NCBI GenBank assembly: GCA_022843445.1
Contig: JALHNS010000002.1
Location: 1-64,000 of the forward strand
Source of the DNA: Gemmata sp.
GTDB lineage: Bacteria; Planctomycetota; Planctomycetia; Gemmatales; Gemmataceae
Direction: 5' to 3'
Length of the DNA stretch: 64,000 nucleotides
The notes below the pieces were generated by a model, which was not told the DNA's origin, did no database searches, and saw nothing but the letters and a program-made list of their open reading frames with translations. Below are positions 28,326 to 38,618 of the stretch, in pieces (the stretch's first letter is position 1; the number at the start of each line of letters is the position of its first letter). Both the position numbers and the translations under genes were made by a program.

Positions 28326-30104
28326 ATGAAACTGCTCGTCGCGCTTGTGCTGTTCGTGCTGGTGCCTATCGGCGCGCTCGCCGACGACGCGACGCCGACC
28401 CGCCTGATCGGCTACACGGAGGGCCGCAACGACCTGCCGGGCGGGCAGTTCGTGAACTGGGAAACGAACCGCGCCTGCGTGGTGCGGGCCGACGGCACGG
28501 GGCGGCGGGTGCTCGCGGAAGAGTTGACGCGGAAGGAGCACACCTGGACACAGTTCGCGGGCTGGTCGCCGGACAGGAAGACGGCGATCATCGGCTCGCA
28601 CTGGGAGAGCCCGGAGAACGCGGCGTGGGAGCACCGGAACAAGACGTTCCGCATGACCGAAGGGTGGCTGTCCGACGCCTGCCTGCTCGACCTCGCGACG
28701 GGCAAGGTCGTCAACGTGACGGCGGTCGATCGGGTGAGCGACTACAACACCGGCTTGTTCTACCTGCCCGGCGGGAAGGGGTTCGGGTTCACCCCGCTCA
28801 TCAAGGGCGTGTCCAAGCCGTACGTGATGGACCCCGACGGCAGAAACAAGCGCGACGTGTCGGGTCAGGGCGGCGGGTTCGCCTACGGGTACTCGGCCTC
28901 GCCCGACGGCAAGCGCATCAGCTACCACGAGAACTACCGGGTGTACTTGTCGAACCCCGACGGCGGCGACAAGCGGAAGGTCGAGACGAAGAACCCGTTC
29001 AACTTCGCGCCGCAGTGGTCCCCCGACGGCGAGTGGCTGCTGTTCCTGTCGGGCGAGCGCTACAACTGCCACCCCCACGTCGTGAAGAAGGACGGCACCG
29101 GTTTGAAGAAACTCGCCGACCGGGGCGGGTATCGCGGCGTGGTCGAGCGGCTCAAGCACCCGGACTTCCACAGCGAGAGTAGCGACGTCCCCGTGTGGTC
29201 CGCGGACGGCCGCCGCGTGTTCTACACGGCGAAGGTGGGCGGGAGCGTCGAACTGATGCGTGTCGATCTGGACGGCACCGCGACGCAACTCACGAAGTCG
29301 AAGCCGGGGACGCGCCACTACCACCCGGCCGCCTCGCCGGACGGAAAGTGGGTTCTGTTCGGCTCCGACCGCACCGGCACGATGCAACTCTACGTCGCCA
29401 CGACCGAGGGCAAGGACGTCCGCCCGGTCACGAGCGTTCCCGAAGGCTCGTGCGCGATGCACGGCCACTGGCAGCCGGTCCCGGCCGGGCCGACCCCGGT
29501 GGAACCGGTCTCGTTCAAGCACGCCGGGGTGACGGACGCCTGGGCCGCGTACGCGGGCAAGCTCACGTTCGGGAAGGGGCAGACGCTCGCCCTGCTCGAC
29601 GACGGGTGCAAGCTGTCGATGCCGGAATGGACAGCGGCCGTGGAGGGCGTCCCGAAAGTCCTCGTGTCTCACAACAGTGTGGACGGCGACGACGACCCGA
29701 AGCACGAGGGCAAGGGCTACCACGGCTCGACCATCGGCATCCCGTCGTCGCTGAACCTCACCAACCCCGCGATCGACGCTCGCGCCCGCCTCCTTTGGCC
29801 GCCACCGGGAGCAGAGGTCGCCGGGCCTCTCAAGGCCCGGGATACACCCCGCGGTGCCGACACTCGGCACCACAACCAACCCAAGACGCGTGAAGTCTCA
29901 ACAGCGGTCGACTACCCTTCCGTCGCACTCGACGTGGGGCCAAGCGTTCGTCATGGGAAAGCTCCCGGGCCGGTCCCGCGGCAACCCGCGGAAGGCCTCT
30001 GCGTCGGCCGCGAAAACGGCCAGCCCGTCGCGAACCACTCGAGGTGGCAAGCGGTTTCAGGGCAAAATCACCAACCTGAAGGTGACGAGCCCCAGAAGGC
30101 GTAA
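28326..30104 (+). CDS. TolB/PD40-like propeller with truncated subtilisin (S8)-like domain; C-terminal ~110 aa without recognisable domain
   Basis: SPDGKRISYHEN, ASPDGKWVLFGSDRTG repeats; LALLDDGCKLSMPEW...KHEGKGYHGSTIGIPSSLN then abrupt low-similarity tail. Confidence 0.6.
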   Translation: MKLLVALVLFVLVPIGALADDATPTRLIGYTEGRNDLPGGQFVNWETNRACVVRADGTGRRVLAEELTRKEHTWTQFAGWSPDRKTAIIGSHWESPENAAWEHRNKTFRMTEGWLSDACLLDLATGKVVNVTAVDRVSDYNTGLFYLPGGKGFGFTPLIKGVSKPYVMDPDGRNKRDVSGQGGGFAYGYSASPDGKRISYHENYRVYLSNPDGGDKRKVETKNPFNFAPQWSPDGEWLLFLSGERYNCHPHVVKKDGTGLKKLADRGGYRGVVERLKHPDFHSESSDVPVWSADGRRVFYTAKVGGSVELMRVDLDGTATQLTKSKPGTRHYHPAASPDGKWVLFGSDRTGTMQLYVATTEGKDVRPVTSVPEGSCAMHGHWQPVPAGPTPVEPVSFKHAGVTDAWAAYAGKLTFGKGQTLALLDDGCKLSMPEWTAAVEGVPKVLVSHNSVDGDDDPKHEGKGYHGSTIGIPSSLNLTNPAIDARARLLWPPPGAEVAGPLKARDTPRGADTRHHNQPKTREVSTAVDYPSVALDVGPSVRHGKAPGPVPRQPAEGLCVGRENGQPVANHSRWQAVSGQNHQPEGDEPQKA

Positions 30105-30124
30105 CGGCACACATAGGAGAAACG

Positions 30125-31525
30125 ATGCGATCCCTCTTGCTGTTCGTCGCGCTCGGGGCGGTGGTTCCGGTCGCGCGCGCCGCGGAACCGCCGAAGGGGC
30201 CGAACGTCCTGTTCATCGTCGCCGACGACCTGAACTGCGACCTCGGGTGCTACGGTCACAAGGCCGTGAAGTCGCCGAACGTCGACCGACTCGCCGCGAC
30301 CGGCGTGCGGTTCGACCGCGCCTACGTGCAGTACACCGTGTGCAACCCGAGTCGCACCTCGTTCCTCACGGGTCTGCGGCCGACCACCACCCGCGTCATG
30401 GACAACGCGACGCACTTCCGGAAGACACTCCCGGACGCGGTCACGCTGCCCGAACTGTTCCGCAAGAACGGCTACGAAGTAATCGGGCTGGGCAAGGTGT
30501 TCCACCGCGGGCTGTCGCCGGACGACACGAAGAAGGAGATGGACGACCCGAAGTCGTTCGACCGCGTGTTCTACGGCAAGACGACCGCTGCCGGGAACAA
30601 GGGTGCGGGCCGCAACCTGACCGGCGGGGCGCTCCCGTGGTGCCGGTGGCTCGCCGCCGAGGGCGCGGATTCCGAACAGGCAGACGGGCAACTCGCCGAC
30701 GAGGCCGTGAAGGTGCTCGGCGAGAAGCGCGACAAGCCGCTGTTCCTCGCGGTCGGCTTCTACCGCCCGCACGACCCGTTCCAGTCGCCGAAGGAGTACT
30801 TCGAACTGTACGACAACGGCACGTTCGAGCTCCCCAAGACGCCCGACGGGTACAAGCCGCCGTATCCGCTCTCGCTCGGCGGGGGCGCGTTCAAGGACGC
30901 GTTCAACGCGTTCACGGACAAGGAGCGGCGCGAGTTCCTGCACGCCTACTACGCCGGCGTCAGTTTCATGGACGCGCAGGTGGGCCGGCTGCTCGACGCA
31001 CTCGACAAGAACAAGCTCGCGGAGAACACGATCGTGGTGTTCATCGGCGACCACGGGTACGAACTCGGCGTCCGGAACTGGTGGAACAAGAACACGCTGT
31101 TCGAGCGGAGCTGCCGCACGCCGCTGATCGTGCGCGTGCCGGGGGCGAAGGGCAACGGGAAGGCGACGGCGGCGCTCGCGGAGTTCGTCGACCTTTACCC
31201 GACTCTAGCCGAGTTGTGCCACCTCAAAGACACGCCCAAGCAACTCGAAGGCGCGAGCTTCCGCACGCTCCTCGACGACCCGGGTCGAAAGCACAAGGAG
31301 GCGGCCCTGACGGTGATCAAGCGCGGGTCCGTGATGGGTCGTTCGATCCGCACCGAGAGGTACCGCTATACCGAGTGGGACGAGGGCAAGAAGGGGGCGG
31401 AACTGTACGACCACGCAGAGGATGCCGGGGAGTTCGTGAACTTGGCCGGCGACAAGAAGTTCGAGGCGATTCGCGCCGAACTGTCGGCCCGGATCAAGAC
31501 AACCGAATCGGGGGCCAAGCGATGA
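30125..31525 (+). CDS. Sulfatase (iduronate-2-sulfatase-like), Cys-type CNPSR
   Basis: NVLFIVADDLNCDLGCYG; VCNPSRTSFLTG; FYRPHDPF. Confidence 0.93.
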   Translation: MRSLLLFVALGAVVPVARAAEPPKGPNVLFIVADDLNCDLGCYGHKAVKSPNVDRLAATGVRFDRAYVQYTVCNPSRTSFLTGLRPTTTRVMDNATHFRKTLPDAVTLPELFRKNGYEVIGLGKVFHRGLSPDDTKKEMDDPKSFDRVFYGKTTAAGNKGAGRNLTGGALPWCRWLAAEGADSEQADGQLADEAVKVLGEKRDKPLFLAVGFYRPHDPFQSPKEYFELYDNGTFELPKTPDGYKPPYPLSLGGGAFKDAFNAFTDKERREFLHAYYAGVSFMDAQVGRLLDALDKNKLAENTIVVFIGDHGYELGVRNWWNKNTLFERSCRTPLIVRVPGAKGNGKATAALAEFVDLYPTLAELCHLKDTPKQLEGASFRTLLDDPGRKHKEAALTVIKRGSVMGRSIRTERYRYTEWDEGKKGAELYDHAEDAGEFVNLAGDKKFEAIRAELSARIKTTESGAKR

Positions 31526-32868
31526 AACGGACCGCAATTCTGCTCACCGCACTGCTCGCGGTGCCCGTGGGGGCCGCAGAGAAGCCGAACGTCATCGTCG
31601 TCGTGGCGGACGACCTCGGGTACGCCGACGTGGGGTTTCAGGGGTGTAAGGACATCCCGACCCCGCACCTCGACGCCCTCGCGAAGCGCGGGGGCGTCTG
31701 CACCAACGGGTACGTCACGCACCCGTTCTGCTCGCCCACCCGGGCCGCCCTCCTGACGGGCCGGTACCAGCAGCGGTTCGGGCACGAGAACAACCCGGCG
31801 TGGCTGCCGGAGAACGAGGACGTCGGCTTGCCGCTCGACCAGTCGACGATCGCCGACGCCCTGAAGAAGCTCGGGTACGCCACCGGCGCGGTCGGCAAGT
31901 GGCACCTCGGCGCGCACCCGTCGTTCCACCCGAACCGCCGCGGGTTCGACTCGTACTTCGGGATGCTCGGCGGTGGCCACCAGTACTTCAACCACAACAC
32001 CTTCAAGACCGATCCGATGAAGGCGAAGCAGGAGTACTTCATCCCGCTCGTCCGGAACGAGAAGCCGGTGGAGGAAGACGAGTACCTGACCGACGCCCTC
32101 GGCCGCGAGGCCGCCGCGTTCGTGGACGCCAACAAGGCCAAGCCGTTCTTCCTGTACCTCGCGTTCAACGCGCCACACACGCCGCTCCAGGCCCCCCAGA
32201 AGTACCTCGACCGGGTCAAGGACATCAAGGACGAGAAACTGCGGACGTACGGGGCGATGGTCTGCGGGATGGACGACGCGGTCGGCGTGCTGGCGGCGAA
32301 GTTGAAGGAGCACGGGCTGATCGACAACACCCTCGTCTTCTTCTTCAGCGACAACGGCGGCCCGGTGGGCGTGACCAACTGCCGCAACACCCCGCTCCGG
32401 GGGGCGAAGGGGCAGGTGTACGAGGGCGGGGTCCGCGTGCCGTTCGTGGTGTCGTGGCCCGCGAAGGTGAAGCCGGGCACGTTCGACCACCCGGTGAGTT
32501 CGCTCGACGTGTTCCCGACCGCACTCGCGGCCGGCGGGGGCGCCGCCCCGGAGAACGCGAAGCTCGACGGGGTGGACCTCCTGCCGCACCTGCGCGGCGA
32601 GTCGAAGGAGTCGCTCGCGGACCGGGTGCTGTTCTGGCGCACCGGCGGCGGTCAGAACTTCGCGGCCCGCGCGGGCGCGATGAAACTGGTGAAGGTCGGG
32701 AAGAACCCGGCCGAGTTGTACGACCTCGGCACCGACGTCGCGGAGTCCACGAACCTCGCGGACAAGAAGCCCGCGGACGTCGCCGCCCTCCAGAAGCGCA
32801 TCGACACCTGGAACGGCGAACTCGTCGCGCCGAAGTGGGACAACCCCCAGCCCGCGAAGAAGAAGTGA
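31522..32868 (+). CDS. Sulfatase, CSPTR
   Basis: NVIVVVADDLGYADVGF; FCSPTRAALLTGRYQQRFG; translationally coupled ATGA overlap with the previous gene. Confidence 0.93.
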   Translation: MKRTAILLTALLAVPVGAAEKPNVIVVVADDLGYADVGFQGCKDIPTPHLDALAKRGGVCTNGYVTHPFCSPTRAALLTGRYQQRFGHENNPAWLPENEDVGLPLDQSTIADALKKLGYATGAVGKWHLGAHPSFHPNRRGFDSYFGMLGGGHQYFNHNTFKTDPMKAKQEYFIPLVRNEKPVEEDEYLTDALGREAAAFVDANKAKPFFLYLAFNAPHTPLQAPQKYLDRVKDIKDEKLRTYGAMVCGMDDAVGVLAAKLKEHGLIDNTLVFFFSDNGGPVGVTNCRNTPLRGAKGQVYEGGVRVPFVVSWPAKVKPGTFDHPVSSLDVFPTALAAGGGAAPENAKLDGVDLLPHLRGESKESLADRVLFWRTGGGQNFAARAGAMKLVKVGKNPAELYDLGTDVAESTNLADKKPADVAALQKRIDTWNGELVAPKWDNPQPAKKK

Positions 32869-32885
32869 CCTGCCGAGGAACACCC

Positions 32886-34322
32886 GTGCCCCGATTTACC
32901 CTTGCGTTCCTGGTCGCGGTCGCGTTCGATCCGTTCGCGATCGCGGGCGAGCGGCCGAAGACGCCGAACGTCGTCGTCATCCTCGCCGACGACCTCGGGT
33001 ACGGGGACGTTCAACGTCTCAACCCCGATCGTGGGAAGATCAAGACCCCGCACCTCGACAAGCTCGCCTCGCAGGGGATGACGTTCACCGACGCGCACAG
33101 CGGGTCGTCCGTATGCACGCCGACCCGCTACGGCCTCCTGACCGGCCGCTACGCCTGGCGGACCCGCTTGCAGAGCGGGGTGCTGGACAACTACGTCGAA
33201 CCGCTCGTCGCCAAGGACCGCCTCACCCTGCCGCGACTGCTTCAGGGGAAGGGGTACCACACCGCGTGCGTCGGGAAGTGGCACCTCGGGTTCACGATCG
33301 CCGAGCGGGGCAAGGAAGGCGGCAAAAAGGAGAAGCTGGAAGGCGCGCCGGTGGGGTCGATCACCCGCGACGGCCCGACGACCCGAGGGTTCGATCACTT
33401 CTTCGGCTTCCACCACGCCCGAATGATGAAGTCCGTCTTCGAGGACGACCGCGTCACACGACTGGTCGAGCCGGTGGACATGCTCCCGCTGCTGGCCAAG
33501 CGCGCAAGCGCCTACGTGGCCGACCGCGCGAAGACCGGCAAGCCGTTCTTCCTGTACCTGCCGCTCAGTTCGCCGCACACGCCGATCGTGCCCTCCAAGG
33601 ACTGGAAGGGCCGCAGCGGGCTGGGCGACTACGGCGACTTCGTCATGGAAACCGACTGGGCCGTCGGCGAGGTTCTCGCGGCGCTGGACAAGGCCGGGGT
33701 CGCGAACGAGACGCTGGTCGTGTTCACGAGCGACAACGGGTGCTCGCCGCAGGCCGGCACGCCCGCGTTGGAGAAGCAAGGGCACTTCGCGAGCGCCGGG
33801 TTCCGCGGGTACAAGGCCGACATCTGGGACGGCGGGCACCGCGTGCCGTTCCTCGTCCGCTGGCCGGGCGCGGTACAACCCGACTCGCGGAGCGACCGGC
33901 TGGTCTGTCTGACGGACCTGTTCGCGACGTGCGCCGACGTCGTCGGGGCGAAGGTGCCGGCCGCGGCGGGCGAGGACGGCGTCAGCTTCCTCCCGGAGTT
34001 GCTCGGCAAGCCCGGCGCGGCTCGGGCGGCGGTCGTGCACCACAGCATTCAGGGGCGGTTCGCGGTCCGCGACGGGAAGTGGAAGCTGTGCCTGTGCGCC
34101 GGGAGCGGCGGGTGGAGCACCGGCGGCGGGACCAAATCCCCGCAACTCTACGACATGGCCGCCGACCCCGGCGAGACCAAGAACCTCGCCGCCACACGCC
34201 CCGAGGTCGTGACCCGGTTGACCAAACTGCTCGAAACGTTTGTCGCCGACGGGCGCAGCACCCCGGGCGAGAAGCAGAACAACGACGCGGACGTGACGAT
34301 TCACAAACCCGCGAAGAAGTAA
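32886..34322 (+). CDS. Sulfatase, CTPTR
   Basis: NVVVILADDLGYGDV; VCTPTRYGLLTGRYAWRTRLQ. Confidence 0.92.
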   Translation: MPRFTLAFLVAVAFDPFAIAGERPKTPNVVVILADDLGYGDVQRLNPDRGKIKTPHLDKLASQGMTFTDAHSGSSVCTPTRYGLLTGRYAWRTRLQSGVLDNYVEPLVAKDRLTLPRLLQGKGYHTACVGKWHLGFTIAERGKEGGKKEKLEGAPVGSITRDGPTTRGFDHFFGFHHARMMKSVFEDDRVTRLVEPVDMLPLLAKRASAYVADRAKTGKPFFLYLPLSSPHTPIVPSKDWKGRSGLGDYGDFVMETDWAVGEVLAALDKAGVANETLVVFTSDNGCSPQAGTPALEKQGHFASAGFRGYKADIWDGGHRVPFLVRWPGAVQPDSRSDRLVCLTDLFATCADVVGAKVPAAAGEDGVSFLPELLGKPGAARAAVVHHSIQGRFAVRDGKWKLCLCAGSGGWSTGGGTKSPQLYDMAADPGETKNLAATRPEVVTRLTKLLETFVADGRSTPGEKQNNDADVTIHKPAKK

Positions 34323-34335
34323 CCCTTGGAGCGAT

Positions 34336-36600
34336 ATGACCCGTTTCCTCGTCTCGACGCTTGCAATCGTTGTCAAGTCGTGGGTTCCGGCGCGGGCCGC
34401 CCTAACGGTCACGGCGTTCTGGTTGGCGGTCGTTGGTCCGGCTTCCGCCGACGATCGAACGGCGCGCGAGAAGTCACTCGCTGATGCCGAGTCGCGGCTG
34501 AAAGCGATCTACGAGAAACGGGATTTCGCACCGGCCACGTTCCCGGGCAAGTGGCTCGCGGACAGTTCCGGCTTCCTCGTGCTGGAGCCATCCAAACCGG
34601 GTGCCGAACCTGACGTCGTCAAGTACGACGCCGAGAGCGGCAAGCGGTCCGTGCTCATCGGCGCGGATCAACTGGTCGCGCCCGGCTCGAAGCAACGGCT
34701 GTTCGTTCAGCGGTGTTTCCAGACCCCCGTCGAACACACGTTCTGTCTCGAAACGCGCACCGGCAACTGGCTCTTCGAGTCGAAATCGGGCAAGCTCCAG
34801 AAGCTACCCGACGAGGTGCCGTTCGGGCTGTCCGCCGGGTCGTTTTCTCCTCAAGCCGATCACGTTCTCGTCCGGCGGGGACGGAATCTCACGGTGGTCG
34901 ATGTCGCGACGGCGCGCGTCACGCCGCTGACTTCGGACGACGACCGAAGCCAACTGGACAATTACAACCCGACTTGGAGCCCCGACGGGCGCCGGGTCGC
35001 GTACGTCCAGTCCGACTCCACAAAGGTACCAACCCGGCCGGTCATCCGACCGACCGACCCGACGTATCCCGAGGTGGCACGCTTTCCGTTCGCCCGCGTC
35101 GGCACACCCATCCCGACGCTTCGTGTGGGCGTCGTGGACCGCGAGGGTAAGGCCACGCGGTGGGTGAAACTGCCCGCCGAGCTGGGCACGTGTTACATCA
35201 ACGACGTGAGTTGGGCCGGGAACTCGAACGAACTGCTCATCGAACTGCTGAGCCGCTCCCGCGACAGCCGCAAGTTCCTGCTCGCCAACGTCGAGACCGG
35301 GGACGTCGCAACCGCCTACGAGGAGACGGACCCCGCGTGGGTAGACGCCAGTTACGCCACCAACGCGGGGCTGGAATGGATTCGTGGCGGCAAGGAATTC
35401 GTCGTGCTCAGCGAGCGCGGCGGCTGGCGGCAGGCGTACGTGATTTCGCGCGACGGCAAGCAGCGAACGCTTCTGACCAAGGACAAGTCCGACGTCATCG
35501 CCCGCGGGCCGGTCGACGAGCCGGGCGGCTGGTTCTACTACCTCGCGTCGCCGAAGAACGCGACCCAGCGCTACCTCTATCGCATTCGCCTCGACGGCAA
35601 AGGCGACCCCGAACGGGTGACGCCGGCGGACCAACCCGGAACGCACAGTTACGAGTTCTCGCCGGACCGGAAGTGGGCGTTCCACACCTACTCTACCTTC
35701 GACAAGCCGCCGGTTGTCGACCTCGTACGCCTCTCCGACCATCATTCGGAACGGGTTCTGGAAGCGAACGAAGAGGTGCGCAAACGCGCCGCCCCGCTCA
35801 TCACGCGGCCGACCGAGTTCTTGAAACTCGACATCGGGAACGGCGTGGTGATGGACGCGTGGATGATCAAGCCCCGGGACTTCGACGAGAAGAAGAAGTA
35901 CCCGCTCTTCGTCTTCGTGTACGGAGAACCGCACGCCCAAACGGTCCTCGACGATTGGGCCGGTGGCCAGAATCACACGATGTTCCACCGCACGATCGCG
36001 GACCTCGGGTACCTCGTCGTATCCGTGGACGGTCGCGGCACGCCGGCACCGAAGGGGGCCGCTTGGCGTCGGGCCGTGTACGGCAGCCTCGGCCCGCTTT
36101 CGACCGAGGAACAGGCGGCCGGGGTGAAGGAGCTGGGCCGCACGCGCCCGTACGTCGACCTGTCGCGCGTGGGTATTTGGGGCTGGAGCGGCGGCGGCAC
36201 GAACACCTTGAACGCGCTGTTCCGCAAGCCGGACGTGTACCACGTCGGCATCGCGGTGGCACCCAAGCCGCGCCCGGAACTGTACAACGCGTGGTTCCAA
36301 GAGATCTTCATGCGGACCCCCGACGTGAACCCGGAAGGCTACCGCAAGGCCGCGGCCATCAACTTCGCCGAAGGTCTGAAGGGGGACCTGCTGATCGTGC
36401 ACGGCACCGGCGAAACCAACACCCACCTGCAGATCACCGAGAGCCTCGTGGACCGACTCATCGAGTTGGGCAAGCGATTCGACTACATGGCCTACCCCAA
36501 CCGCGACCACGGCTTGCGCGAGGGCAAGGGCACCGCGGTCCATCTCCGAATGCTGATGACGCGGTACCTCATCGACCACCTTCCCCCCGGCCCGCGGTGA
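34336..36600 (+). CDS. S9 family peptidase (DPP-IV-like N-terminal propeller + prolyl oligopeptidase domain)
   Basis: TWSPDGRRVAYVQ; YPLFVFVYGEPHAQTV; GIWGWSGGGTNTLNALF; FDYMAYPNRDHGL. Confidence 0.9.
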   Translation: MTRFLVSTLAIVVKSWVPARAALTVTAFWLAVVGPASADDRTAREKSLADAESRLKAIYEKRDFAPATFPGKWLADSSGFLVLEPSKPGAEPDVVKYDAESGKRSVLIGADQLVAPGSKQRLFVQRCFQTPVEHTFCLETRTGNWLFESKSGKLQKLPDEVPFGLSAGSFSPQADHVLVRRGRNLTVVDVATARVTPLTSDDDRSQLDNYNPTWSPDGRRVAYVQSDSTKVPTRPVIRPTDPTYPEVARFPFARVGTPIPTLRVGVVDREGKATRWVKLPAELGTCYINDVSWAGNSNELLIELLSRSRDSRKFLLANVETGDVATAYEETDPAWVDASYATNAGLEWIRGGKEFVVLSERGGWRQAYVISRDGKQRTLLTKDKSDVIARGPVDEPGGWFYYLASPKNATQRYLYRIRLDGKGDPERVTPADQPGTHSYEFSPDRKWAFHTYSTFDKPPVVDLVRLSDHHSERVLEANEEVRKRAAPLITRPTEFLKLDIGNGVVMDAWMIKPRDFDEKKKYPLFVFVYGEPHAQTVLDDWAGGQNHTMFHRTIADLGYLVVSVDGRGTPAPKGAAWRRAVYGSLGPLSTEEQAAGVKELGRTRPYVDLSRVGIWGWSGGGTNTLNALFRKPDVYHVGIAVAPKPRPELYNAWFQEIFMRTPDVNPEGYRKAAAINFAEGLKGDLLIVHGTGETNTHLQITESLVDRLIELGKRFDYMAYPNRDHGLREGKGTAVHLRMLMTRYLIDHLPPGPR

Positions 36601-36690
36601 CGTCGGGCCATCGAGTGCATTTGACAAGAATGCGAATGGAGACCGTCGTTTCCAGCAGGACGTGACGTCTCTTTGAGTTGGTGTGGGCGT

Positions 36691-38595
36691 TCACTCCTTC
36701 TTCGCGGGCGCGGCGGGCCAAGATCGAATCGCCTTGCCGTCCTTGTCCTTCAACCTGATCGCGTCGAGGCGGACTTCGCCGGGGGCGGTGGAGGGGTCGA
36801 GCCGGAGCGCGGTCAGCGCCTTCTCGACCGGCAGCTTCACCGCGTACTCGTGCCACTCGCCGTCGTGCTTCGGCTCGAAGGTTGTGGACCGGTCGCGGTG
36901 GAAGCCCTTGTCGTCCGCCGTGGCCCAGAAGACCTGCCCGGTGCCACGACTGCCCGACTTCATCTTGAACGCGACCGTGTACGGCCCGGCCCCGGCCGGC
37001 AGGTCGCGGGTCACGATGTACGGGTCGCCGCGGGTGGACGTGATCACGAGGACGCCGTCCCTCACTTCGACGGCCGCGTCCTTGCTCGGGGTCCAACCGG
37101 CCGCGCTCCCGGCCGGCGGTTGTTTGCCGAACCCGGGGTTCGCCTTCGGGACGACCGCCTCGGTGTCCTTCAGGAACGCGTCGATCGGCCCCGCGAGTTC
37201 TTTCACCACCGCCGGCTTCTCGGCAGTGAGGTTCTTCGTCTCGCCGACGTCGTCCTTCAGGTTGTACAGTTCGAGGCGGTCGGTGCCGTCGTCGTTCCGG
37301 GCGTAGAACCGGATCAGTTTCCAGTCGCCCTTGCGGACCCACGTCGCCGGCCAAAACCCGGGGATCCCGACCTCCTGCGCCTCGCTGCCGTGTGGGAAGT
37401 GGACGTACACCGCGTCGCGAACGGGCTTCTGCCCTAGGATCGCGGGCACCTGATCCACGCTGTCCACCTTCGGCATCGCCTTCGGTTTGACGTCGGTCAT
37501 CGCGAGCAGCGTCGCGAACCAGTCCACGCTGCTGAACAGCGCGTCGCTGGTTCCCGCTTTTGCCTTGCCCGGCCACGCGACCAAGCACGGCACCCGCGTC
37601 CCGCCCTCGTAGTTCGACGCCTTCCCGCTCCGCAGCGGGGCGTTGCTTGTCGCCGGGATGTGCTCATACCCCTTCGGGTCGGTGGCCTTCGGCGGATACG
37701 CCCACCCGCCGTTGTCCGAGGTGAACACGACGATGGTGTCGTCGGCCACCTTCGCCGCGTCGAGCGCGTCGAGCAGTTTGCCGACCGCGTTGTCCATGTT
37801 CTTGAGCATCGCGGCATAGAGCGGGTTCCGCTGCGCGGCCTTCGGGTCGGCCGTCTTCTTGAACTGCTCGATCTGCTTCGGGTCGCCGTTCCACGGGCTG
37901 TGGACCGAGTACATCCAGAAGTTCAGGTAGAACGGCTTGCCCTTCTGGGCGGCGACGAACTTGGCGGCCTCCCCGGCCATCCACTCGTCGATGTGCTCGC
38001 CCGGCTTACCTTTGAACTGCGGGTCGGTGACGAACTTCCACGGGGCGAAGTACCCGCCGCCGGGCCCGGCGGCCTTCGGCGTGTGCGGGACGTCCGCGTC
38101 GAAGCCTTGGTCCTTCGGCTCGTACCCGGCCCCGTGCCCGAGGTGCCACTTGCCGAAGTGGGCGGTCGCGTAGCCCGCCTTCCGGAACACTTCAGCGAGC
38201 GTGACGTACTCGCCCTTGAGCCGGGTGAGGCTGTCGGCCCCGATCACCCGCGACTTGGGCGCCCCGGCCACGAGGCGCTTCTCCAACTGGACAGCGGGCA
38301 GGTGGCAGGCCGGCGCCGTGATGCCGGTGCGGGCCGGGTACAGGCCGGTGAGGATGCTCGACCGCGTCGGCGAGCAGAGCGGGCTGGCCGCGTAGTAGTT
38401 GGTGAACCGCACCGAACGGTCGGCGAGGCGCTTGAGGTTGGGCGTGTCGTGGTAGGTGCTGCCGTAGGGGGTGAGGTCCGCCCAGCCGAGGTCGTCCGCC
38501 AAGATGAACACGACGTTCGGCCGCTTCTGCTCCTCGGCGCGGGCGGCGGAAGTGAGTAGCGCGGCCGTGAGGACGGAGAGGATCAATCGGATCAC
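36691..38595 (-). CDS. Sulfatase, CSPTR, with C-terminal jelly-roll-like extension
   Basis: NVVFILADDLGWADLTPYG; LCSPTRSSILTGLYPARTG; C-terminal DAAVEVRDGVLVITSTRGDPYIVTRDLPAGAGPYTVAFKMKSG. Confidence 0.92.
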   Translation of the reverse strand: MIRLILSVLTAALLTSAARAEEQKRPNVVFILADDLGWADLTPYGSTYHDTPNLKRLADRSVRFTNYYAASPLCSPTRSSILTGLYPARTGITAPACHLPAVQLEKRLVAGAPKSRVIGADSLTRLKGEYVTLAEVFRKAGYATAHFGKWHLGHGAGYEPKDQGFDADVPHTPKAAGPGGGYFAPWKFVTDPQFKGKPGEHIDEWMAGEAAKFVAAQKGKPFYLNFWMYSVHSPWNGDPKQIEQFKKTADPKAAQRNPLYAAMLKNMDNAVGKLLDALDAAKVADDTIVVFTSDNGGWAYPPKATDPKGYEHIPATSNAPLRSGKASNYEGGTRVPCLVAWPGKAKAGTSDALFSSVDWFATLLAMTDVKPKAMPKVDSVDQVPAILGQKPVRDAVYVHFPHGSEAQEVGIPGFWPATWVRKGDWKLIRFYARNDDGTDRLELYNLKDDVGETKNLTAEKPAVVKELAGPIDAFLKDTEAVVPKANPGFGKQPPAGSAAGWTPSKDAAVEVRDGVLVITSTRGDPYIVTRDLPAGAGPYTVAFKMKSGSRGTGQVFWATADDKGFHRDRSTTFEPKHDGEWHEYAVKLPVEKALTALRLDPSTAPGEVRLDAIRLKDKDGKAIRSWPAAPAKKE

Positions 38596-38618
38596 GGCAA
38601 AACCTCGTGGGTGAGTAG

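Noticed and set aside
25460-28327. 955-aa minus-strand ORF antisense to the hydrolase/propeller gene
   Set aside because: Arg/Val/Pro/Gly-rich shadow ORF produced by high third-position GC; the + frame has signal peptide and clear domains
25696-28329. 877-aa plus-strand ORF overlapping the hydrolase gene in another frame
   Set aside because: Arg/Gly/Pro-rich composition without motifs; out-of-frame shadow of the real gene
29854-31521. Upstream extension of the 1004-aa ORF before the sulfatase starting at 31522
   Set aside because: Overlaps the entire preceding sulfatase out of frame; real start is the ATGA-coupled ATG with signal peptide
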